Below are positions 58,201 through 64,000 of a DNA stretch of 64,000 nucleotides, piece by piece. The stretch is from positions 1 to 64,000 of the forward strand of contig NZ_KB902237.1 in assembly GCF_000379425.1 (NCBI RefSeq). Reading direction: 5' to 3'. Within the stretch, counting starts at the first letter, position 1. Every line of letters starts with the position of its first letter. The notes beneath the pieces were generated by a model that was given only the letters and a program-made list of their open reading frames with translations, was not told the DNA's origin and did no database searches. The position numbers and the translations under genes are program-made. The stretch comes from Corynebacterium lubricantis DSM 45231 (GTDB lineage: Bacteria > Actinomycetota > Actinomycetes > Mycobacteriales > Mycobacteriaceae).

Positions 58201-58761
58201 TCACCGGTTTAGGGCTTCATCAAATTCTTTCTCCGCAAGCGCAAGTTCAGCTGCTGGCGGATTGCTAAATTCAATTTCTACCACTGCGCGCGGGGATTCG
58301 GAAACCACCAGCGACTTCACCGCGGGATCGGCTTGAGATTTGTTGGCCTTCGGGTCGTGCGCAATGAGCACCACTTCGGTCTCATCCGCGTTGAGCGCGC
58401 CGATGCGCCAGAAAGTTTTCTGCCCGTCTTCGTCGAAAAGCGCGACGATGCGGGCCCGGTTGCGGCGCCAGTGGCGTGGCAGGGTCAGCGGATGGTCGAC
58501 ACCCGGCGTTGTGACCTCGAGGCTATAACCCGCACCAAAGTTGGCTTCGCCACGCTCTTCGGCAGCATCGAATTCCTCGCCGATTTCATTGGACACGACC
58601 TCAAGCTCATCGAGGGTGGGGCGCGTTTCGGAGTCCAAGGCGATCGAGACCACCGACTTCTTCCCCGCGCGCGTCGCGCCCACTCGCTCGATGTCCATGG
58701 AATGCCGCTCCGCGACGGGAGCAATCAGAGTTGTCAGTTCTTCGACTGTGGGAAATGCCAT
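58201..58761 (-). CDS. rimP: Ribosome maturation factor RimP
   Basis: 186 residues. RimP features are the [21 protein letters not shown] region and the C-terminal SH3-like domain around [16 protein letters not shown]. It helps mature the 30S subunit. The ATG at 58761 (MAFPTVEEL) is preferred over a longer frame that overlaps the divergent lipoprotein gene. First gene of the rimP-nusA-ylxR-infB run. Confidence 0.93.
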   Translation of the reverse strand: MAFPTVEELTTLIAPVAERHSMDIERVGATRAGKKSVVSIALDSETRPTLDELEVVSNEIGEEFDAAEERGEANFGAGYSLEVTTPGVDHPLTLPRHWRRNRARIVALFDEDGQKTFWRIGALNADETEVVLIAHDPKANKSQADPAVKSLVVSESPRAVVEIEFSNPPAAELALAEKEFDEALNR

Positions 58762-58791
58762 GGCGCCATCATAGCGACTAGACTTCCTCGA

Positions 58792-59613
58792 GTGATAAGA
58801 CCCAAGCAAGCTATCGTCGCTACCGCTCTAGCGCTCTCCGGAACGCTCGCGGGCTGCTCGACTGTGCTCGATGTCTTCGGGCCGCAACCGAATCGCCAGT
58901 TGGTCACCCTCGCACATCAGGCCGAGGCCGACGCAGCATCGCTTCACGACGATGCCAGCGCCCAACAATTGCGCACCTTCCAGGCAGAGCAGCTTTACGA
59001 CGAGATCACTCGCCTCTGCGGCATCGACGAGAATGGCAACCCGCCGACCTCGTGTTCAGTTGATGCGGAGAATGATCGTGCGGGAGCGTCGTCGACAAGC
59101 GATGCTGCGATGCAGGCGGTGACCTACTTATTGGACAATTACGCTTCCCTGCCGGAAGACTCCCGAGACTTAGTGATTGCCCAAACCATCGATCTCGTCG
59201 GCGCGGCTGGGCTCCCCCTGCCGGAGGGAGGCACGGCCGAACAACCCGCCACGGAGGCGGATCTCGCTGCGGCCAATGCCATGCTTGAGCGCGAATTCGC
59301 ACTGCAGTATGGACTGGGTCTGGCAAGCGCGTTCGCGGATGACCCGCTGCAGGCGCACATCGATGCTCTCGCGGAGGCGAGCTCGCAGCGCACCTTGTAT
59401 GTAGAGGAGTTCCTTGGACCGGAATCGGCAAGCGCAGCCGTGGGATACGAGTTCCAAGACGGCGAGACGCCGCAAACGACTGAAGAGGCGGGAGCACTCG
59501 TCGATAAGCTTTCTGGCGAAATGGACACAGCATGGCGCGCTGCTGCCGGCAATGCCGAATCGACCGAATGGTTGGAAAAATCAATATATCTGGCGTCGAG
59601 TCCCCCGGATTAG
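58792..59613 (+). CDS. DUF4439 ferritin-like lipoprotein
   Basis: 273 residues from a GTG start. Signal peptide [21 protein letters not shown] with lipobox LAGC. The mature part is helical: [34 protein letters not shown] and [13 protein letters not shown]. This is the DUF4439 pattern of actinobacterial cell-surface proteins next to rimP. Upstream it is divergent from rimP over only about 30 bases. Iron binding is not obvious; function unknown. Confidence 0.85.
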   Translation: MIRPKQAIVATALALSGTLAGCSTVLDVFGPQPNRQLVTLAHQAEADAASLHDDASAQQLRTFQAEQLYDEITRLCGIDENGNPPTSCSVDAENDRAGASSTSDAAMQAVTYLLDNYASLPEDSRDLVIAQTIDLVGAAGLPLPEGGTAEQPATEADLAAANAMLEREFALQYGLGLASAFADDPLQAHIDALAEASSQRTLYVEEFLGPESASAAVGYEFQDGETPQTTEEAGALVDKLSGEMDTAWRAAAGNAESTEWLEKSIYLASSPPD

Positions 59614-59683
59614 GGCAACGCGCAAATATCGATAGATGAACCGTTTTTACCCCCGCGACTTCCCCCTTCAACCTGCCAAGACA

Positions 59684-59702
59684 ACACGATCCCACATCGT
59701 GT
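59684..59702. promoter_or_regulatory. Palindrome upstream of the cyclodeaminase-glutamine synthetase pair
   Basis: Inverted repeat ACACGAT-CCCAC-ATCGTGT with seven-base arms and a five-base spacer, 106 bases before the start at 59808. It lacks a T-run, so an operator is likelier than a terminator. No known regulator was matched. Confidence 0.4.
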
Positions 59703-59807
59703 GAGCCTTGGCGTATTCAAAAACCCAGCCACGGAGACCAGCAAAGTAAGTACGTTGGATACCGCAACATTTTTGAAAAGGCTTTTGAAAGGAAGGGTTG
59801 TCCAACT

Positions 59808-60959
59808 GTGACGAATCCACAGCACGACACACGCATTGATTTCATTTACCTATCCGAACCCGAGATGATCGAGGCGGGTGTTGGCGATCTTGCAAAATGT
59901 GTCGAGACCATGGAAGAAACCCTCATCCTGCTCGCCCGCGGTGACTACCGCATGGCTGGAGCGTCAGGAAACTCTCACGGCGCGCAAATTAACTTCCCGG
60001 ACAACCCGGAACACGAGGGCATGCCGGCCAACGGCCCCGACCGCCGCTTCATGGCGATGCCGGCCTACATCGGCGGACGCTTCCGCACCACCGGTGTGAA
60101 GTGGTACGGCTCCAACGTAGAAAACCGCAAGCGCGACCTGCCGCGCTCCATTCACCTGTTTATCCTGAACGACTCCGATACCGGCGCACCGCTGGCCGTG
60201 ATGTCCGCGAACACGCTGTCTGCCTACCGCACCGGTGCGGTACCGGGTGTGGGTGTCAAGCACCTCGCCGTCGAAAACGCTGAGACTGTCGGCATCATCG
60301 GGCCTGGCGTGATGAGCCGCACCATCTTCTCCGCCTCGCTGACCCAGCGCCCAACGATCAAGAACCTAAAGATCAAGGGCCGCTCCGCAGGATCCACCGA
60401 GCGCGCCGCGCAGTGGTTCCGCGAGAAGTTCCCGGAGGTCAACGTCGAGGTCGTCGAGACCGAGCAAGAGGCCATCGAGGGCTCCGACATCATCATCGGC
60501 GGCACCTCCACCTCGCCTGATGGCCCTTCCGGCTTCCCATATTTCAAGACCGAATGGCTCAAGCCAGGTGCCCTCGTCCTCGCCCCAGCCGCAGCGCGTT
60601 TCGACGATGATTTCGTCACCAGCGATGCCCGCCTAGTCGTCGACTTCAAGGGCCTCTACGCCGAGTGGTTCAACGAAAACGGCCCAGATGTGACCTACGA
60701 GCAACTCCTGGGTATCCCGGGCAACCGCTGGTGGGACATGGTCCAGGAGGGCACCCTCAAGGAATCCGACCTGGCCAATATCGGCGACATCGCGGATGGC
60801 TTGGTACAGGGGCGCACCAACGATGAGGAGATCTTCTTCTACTCCATCGGCGGCATGCCCGTTGAGGACGTCTCCTGGGCGACTGACCTGTACGAGAATG
60901 CTGTCTCGAAGGGTATCGGCACCAAGCTGAATCTCTGGGACGTACCAGAACTTTCCTAA
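59808..60959 (+). CDS. Ornithine cyclodeaminase-family protein
   Basis: 383 residues of the ornithine cyclodeaminase/mu-crystallin family. An N-terminal substrate domain (FMAMPAYIGGRFRTTGVKWYG) precedes a Rossmann domain with VGIIGPGVMSRTIF. Its length and motifs resemble proteins annotated tyramine oxidase subunit B. Family members act on imino or amino acids with NAD(P); the substrate here is unknown. GTG start with GAAAGGAAGGG upstream. A glutamine synthetase follows after 40 bases, probably in one operon. Confidence 0.8.
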   Translation: MTNPQHDTRIDFIYLSEPEMIEAGVGDLAKCVETMEETLILLARGDYRMAGASGNSHGAQINFPDNPEHEGMPANGPDRRFMAMPAYIGGRFRTTGVKWYGSNVENRKRDLPRSIHLFILNDSDTGAPLAVMSANTLSAYRTGAVPGVGVKHLAVENAETVGIIGPGVMSRTIFSASLTQRPTIKNLKIKGRSAGSTERAAQWFREKFPEVNVEVVETEQEAIEGSDIIIGGTSTSPDGPSGFPYFKTEWLKPGALVLAPAAARFDDDFVTSDARLVVDFKGLYAEWFNENGPDVTYEQLLGIPGNRWWDMVQEGTLKESDLANIGDIADGLVQGRTNDEEIFFYSIGGMPVEDVSWATDLYENAVSKGIGTKLNLWDVPELS

Positions 60960-60999
60960 CCCACACCCCAACAACCAACACGGATAGAGTTTAAGAGCC

Positions 61000-62436
61000 A
61001 TGGCCTTTGACAACGCCGAACAACTACGCAAATTTATGAAGGACGAGGAGGTGGAATACCTCGATATCCGGTTCACCAACCTGGTCGGCGTAGAGCACGC
61101 GTTGACAGTGCCGGTCGATGAATTCGACGACGATGCTGTAGAAAATGGCTTTGCGTTCGATGGCTCATCGGTTGCTGGGTTCACTTCCGTGGAAGCCTCT
61201 GACATGACGTTGCTGCCAGATATTGGCACGGCCCATGTGGATCCCTTCCGCGATCGCAAGACCGTGAACATGAAGTTCTTCGTCCACGACCCCTTTACCA
61301 AGGAGCCCTTCTCCCGCGACCCACGCAACGTGGCGCGCAAGGCGGAGGAATACCTCGTCGATACCGGCATCGCGGATGCCTGCTCCATCGGCGCGGAGGC
61401 GGAGTTCTACGTCTTCGACCAGGTGCAGTACTCCACCTCGCTGAACGCTTCCTTCCACAAGGTCGACTCCGACGAGGGCTGGTGGAACTCCGGCTCGGAC
61501 ACCATGATCGACGGCAGCCCGAACCGCGGCAACCAGATTCGCGTCAACGACGGCTACTTCCCCACCGCCCCCTACGACAAGACTATCCCTGTGCGCGATG
61601 AGATCGCCGCGAACCTGACCCAGGTCGGTTTCAAGATCGAGCGCTTCCACCACGAGGTGGCCACCGGTGGTATCCAGGAGGTCAACTACCGCTTCAACAC
61701 CCTGCTGCGCGCGGGCGACGACCTGCAGACGTTCAAATACATCGTCAAGGGCACCGCCGAGAAGATGGGCCAGACCGCCACCTTTATGCCCAAGCCGCTG
61801 GACGGCGACGGCGGCTGCGGCATGCACGCCCACCAGTCGCTGTGGAAGAACGGCAAGCCGCTGTTCTACGACGAGAACGGCTACGCCGGGCTTTCCGACC
61901 TGGCGCGGTGGTATATCGGTGGCCTGCTCAAGCACGCCCCGGCCGTGATGGCGCTGACCAACCCCACTACTAACTCCTACCGCCGCCTCTACTCCGGTTT
62001 CGAGGCCCCGGTGAACCTGGCGTATTCTCAGCGCAACCGTTCCGCTGCGATCCGCATCCCGGTCACCGGCGATTCCCCGAAGGCCAAGCGCCTCGAGTTC
62101 CGCGCCCCAGACCCATCTGGTAACCCCTACCTCGGGTTTACCGCCCAGATGATGGCGGGCCTCGACGGGATCAAGCACCGCATCGACCCCGGCGAGGCCG
62201 TGGACAAGGACCTCTACGAGCTCGAGGTCCAGGAGGAGTACGACGTTCCGAAGGTGCCCCACTCCCTCGAGGAATCCCTCAAGGCCCTCGAAGGCGACAA
62301 CGACTTCCTCACCGAAGGCAACGTGTTCACCAAGGACCTGATCGAGACCTACATCAAGTACAAGTTTGACAACGAGATCATGCCATTACGACAGGGTCCC
62401 ACACCGAAGGAATTCGAGCTGTACTACAACGTCTAA
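61000..62436 (+). CDS. Type-I glutamine synthetase (paralogue)
   Basis: 478 residues, full length for GSI-beta. Metal and substrate motifs are present: FDGSSVAGF, GAEAEFYVF, GMHAHQSLWK, PTTNSYRRL, RNRSAAIRIP and KRLEFRAPDPSGNPYL. An adenylylation-type Tyr406 lies in DLYELEV. It joins ammonia to glutamate, or, in relatives, an amine. C. glutamicum glnA and glnA2 lie elsewhere, so this is an extra copy paired with the cyclodeaminase gene. The operon may use nitrogen from amines or amino acids; that is inference. Confidence 0.88.
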   Translation: MAFDNAEQLRKFMKDEEVEYLDIRFTNLVGVEHALTVPVDEFDDDAVENGFAFDGSSVAGFTSVEASDMTLLPDIGTAHVDPFRDRKTVNMKFFVHDPFTKEPFSRDPRNVARKAEEYLVDTGIADACSIGAEAEFYVFDQVQYSTSLNASFHKVDSDEGWWNSGSDTMIDGSPNRGNQIRVNDGYFPTAPYDKTIPVRDEIAANLTQVGFKIERFHHEVATGGIQEVNYRFNTLLRAGDDLQTFKYIVKGTAEKMGQTATFMPKPLDGDGGCGMHAHQSLWKNGKPLFYDENGYAGLSDLARWYIGGLLKHAPAVMALTNPTTNSYRRLYSGFEAPVNLAYSQRNRSAAIRIPVTGDSPKAKRLEFRAPDPSGNPYLGFTAQMMAGLDGIKHRIDPGEAVDKDLYELEVQEEYDVPKVPHSLEESLKALEGDNDFLTEGNVFTKDLIETYIKYKFDNEIMPLRQGPTPKEFELYYNV

Positions 62437-62525
62437 AGTCCGGAATTTGTGAATAAAAAGAGGTTATCCACAGTCGCTTGACGACGATCGCCTGCGCCGA
62501 ACCCGCGTGCCCTAGACTCCGGGAC

Positions 62526-63587
62526 ATGAACCTTCTGGAGACGCAGGCACAACTGGCCGCCCGAGCAATGGAAATGCTCGAGGCGGCCAGTGGCCTGTCC
62601 GTTTCCGAACTCTGCCAGCTGGGTTTCGATCACCCCGCGGCCAAGAACTACGTCGAGCTGAGCAGCGTCTACTTCGGGCCCACCAAGTCTCGACGCAAAC
62701 AGGCCGATGCCCGGGCTGCCGCCATTAAGAACGGACACACTCTCAATACCCTCGAGCTCATTGAGAAACACGTCAAACGCCTCGACGATGCCACGAAGGC
62801 CTGGGGGCTGCGTCGGCTGCTCTGTCGTCGTGAAGCGGACTACCATGCGCTCAACCGCTTCGCCCGCGAGGAAGTCGAACGTCTCAACGGGCCGAGCGAA
62901 TCGGCGCCCGCGCGCACTGCGGTGTCGTACTCGAACCCGTCGGACACGCTCGACCGGACGCTGCACCTCACCGGGCCGGAGGCACGCGTGGCCAACCTCT
63001 TCGACCGGGCCCGCGAGCTCGCCGAAGCACTGGACGTTGAACTAGCGGAGGCCATGTTCACCTTATTTGAGGAGGGTACCGGCGGGACTGCGACCTATAC
63101 CCCGAAGGTGATCGTGCGGCTGGAGGACTATGTCGCAATCCTGAATGGGGACGGCGACGACGTCGAGCTGGCCGTGACCAACGGAGCGCGGATGACCGGT
63201 GCCGAATATATGCAGTCGCGGTTCACGGACTATTTCGAATGCGTGTTGATTGATCCGGTCCGTGGGCCGATCAGCCTCGGCACCGGGGTGAGGTTTGCTA
63301 CTCCGAAGCAACGCGGCATGATCGAGCCGGTGCATCCTGTGTGTGCCGAGCCGGGGTGTTGCCAGCCGGCTGATCTCAGCCAGATCAACCACAACATTCC
63401 CCATGGTCGGGACGGGCCGACGGATTTGTCGAACTTGACCTTATTGTGCAGGTATCACAATGGTGTTGCTGGCGATAAGGTGCGCTACAAAAATGTCAAC
63501 GGCGAAGGCCATCGGATTCGCCCGGACGGAACCCTCGAGCGCAACGAACACCCGACCGCCAAGCTGGGGGCGATGCGGATTATCTAA
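62526..63587 (+). CDS. HNH endonuclease-domain protein (DUF222 type)
   Basis: 353 residues. A helical N-terminal domain with DUF222 character covers about 220 residues. The C-terminal HNH motif has CAEPGCCQPAD, then LSQINHNIPHGRDGPTDLSNLTLLCRYHNG with two Cys and three His. Such proteins are multi-copy in actinobacteria and their role is uncertain. The ATG at 62526 is preferred over a TTG 48 bases earlier. A terminator follows. Confidence 0.85.
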   Translation: MNLLETQAQLAARAMEMLEAASGLSVSELCQLGFDHPAAKNYVELSSVYFGPTKSRRKQADARAAAIKNGHTLNTLELIEKHVKRLDDATKAWGLRRLLCRREADYHALNRFAREEVERLNGPSESAPARTAVSYSNPSDTLDRTLHLTGPEARVANLFDRARELAEALDVELAEAMFTLFEEGTGGTATYTPKVIVRLEDYVAILNGDGDDVELAVTNGARMTGAEYMQSRFTDYFECVLIDPVRGPISLGTGVRFATPKQRGMIEPVHPVCAEPGCCQPADLSQINHNIPHGRDGPTDLSNLTLLCRYHNGVAGDKVRYKNVNGEGHRIRPDGTLERNEHPTAKLGAMRII

Positions 63588-63617
63588 AAAGCCGGAACAC
63601 ATGATTGTGTTCCGGCT
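63586..63617. terminator. Terminator between the HNH gene and proS
   Basis: A 12-bp stem, AGCCGGAACACA / TGTGTTCCGGCT, with loop TGAT. On the minus strand TTTTTAG follows, so it mainly serves proS. Confidence 0.85.
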
Positions 63618-63629
63618 ATAGGTGCGCGA

Positions 63630-64000
63630 CTATCCGCGGACGAGCTCCAGGACCTTCGCGGCAGCCTGATCGGCTGGGATCTCGAGGGTTTCGCCGCCGC
63701 GGATGCGAACCTCGACGATGCCGTCCTTGAAGGAGCGGCCGAGGATGACTGCGAATGGCATACCCAGGAGCTCGGCGTCCTTGAACTTTACGCCTGGGGA
63801 GACCTTCGGGCGATCGTCGAAAAGCACCTCGATTCCGGCCGCATCGAGCTCGGCGACGAGCTTGTCGCCAGCCTCGATCGCCGCGGCGTCCTTGTTCGCC
63901 ACCGCGACATGGACCTGGTACGGGGCGACCTCGACGGGCCAGACGAGGCCCTTCTCGTCGTGGCGCTGTTCCGCGATGACGGCCATCATGCGGGAGACGC
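63630..64000 (-). CDS. proS: Prolyl-tRNA synthetase, C-terminal part
   Basis: About 123 residues of the C-terminal end of ProRS are visible; the gene continues past the right window edge. VSRMMAVIAEQ is the end of the class-II motif 3 region. It is followed by the anticodon-binding domain (WPVEVAPYQVHVAV, FDDRPKVSPGVKFKDAELLGMPF, ending AAAKVLELVRG). The enzyme charges tRNA-Pro. The lack of a domain beyond the anticodon-binding fold fits the bacterial ProRS with an editing insertion further upstream. Confidence 0.93.
   Translation of the reverse strand, partial: VSRMMAVIAEQRHDEKGLVWPVEVAPYQVHVAVANKDAAAIEAGDKLVAELDAAGIEVLFDDRPKVSPGVKFKDAELLGMPFAVILGRSFKDGIVEVRIRGGETLEIPADQAAAKVLELVRG

Noticed and set aside
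58201..58809. Longer rimP start at 58809
   Set aside because: It would add 16 residues overlapping the divergent lipoprotein start; ATG 58761 matches homologues.

Overview
The window is a 64 kb piece of a Corynebacterium chromosome. The species cannot be fixed from sequence alone. The genus call rests on gene content and order: fruK-ptsF-ptsH, dapF-miaA, miaB, gluABCD, recX-recA, bioYMN, pspA, clgR, cinA-pgsA, ftsK, rnj-dapA-thyX-dapB, pnp, rpsO, ribF/truB, nrnA-rbfA, infB-ylxR-nusA-rimP and proS follow each other much as in C. glutamicum and, in part, in mycobacteria. Actinobacterial proteins such as ClgR, PptT/PptH, a DUF3046 protein and an FtsK with a long linker agree with this. Many genes overlap by 1-4 bases or sit a few bases apart, and several look leaderless.

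Layout. 1-3.2 kb: an IS256-type element has truncated fruK; the fructose PTS permease and HPr follow. 3.2-9.8 kb: uracil permease, HflX, two unknown proteins, dapF, miaA and a LigB-like protein. 9.9-15.8 kb: a DUF349 protein, a GNAT protein, an AbiEi/DUF559-like protein, a four-helix membrane protein and miaB. 15.9-24.9 kb: glutamate ABC importer gluABCD, recX-recA, a biotin importer (bioYMN) behind a BioQ-like palindrome, pspA and clgR. 24.9-32.8 kb: cinA-pgsA, a YciI-like protein, a TerC-family protein behind a yybP-ykoY (Mn2+) riboswitch, a SulP transporter and ftsK. 32.8-40.6 kb: a DinB-like protein, RNase J, dapA, thyX, dapB, a VOC protein, D-serine dehydratase and an AMIN-like lipoprotein. 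40.6-48.2 kb: pnp, a baeRF-type release-factor homologue lodged before rpsO, a nucleoside hydrolase, ribF/truB and pptT. 48.2-58.8 kb: pptH, a MATE exporter, nrnA, rbfA, a broken VWA-domain gene, infB, ylxR, nusA and rimP. 58.8-64 kb: a DUF4439 lipoprotein, an ornithine cyclodeaminase-family gene paired with a second type-I glutamine synthetase, a DUF222-type HNH protein, and the 3' end of proS.

How it fits together. Most of the window is core metabolism and information processing: diaminopimelate synthesis (dapA, dapB, dapF), tRNA A37 modification (miaA, miaB), translation initiation and ribosome maturation (rimP, nusA, ylxR, infB, rbfA, rpsO), RNA decay (rnj, pnp, nrnA) and nutrient import. 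Accessory or disturbed points are few: the IS element in fruK, the AbiEi/DUF559 gene, the baeRF3-like gene between pnp and rpsO, the VWA pseudogene splitting infB from rbfA, and the cyclodeaminase-glutamine synthetase pair. No tRNA, rRNA, CRISPR array or prophage was seen. No gap between genes exceeds 300 bases; the larger ones (the TerC leader, the dapA, recA and VWA upstream regions) are described separately.
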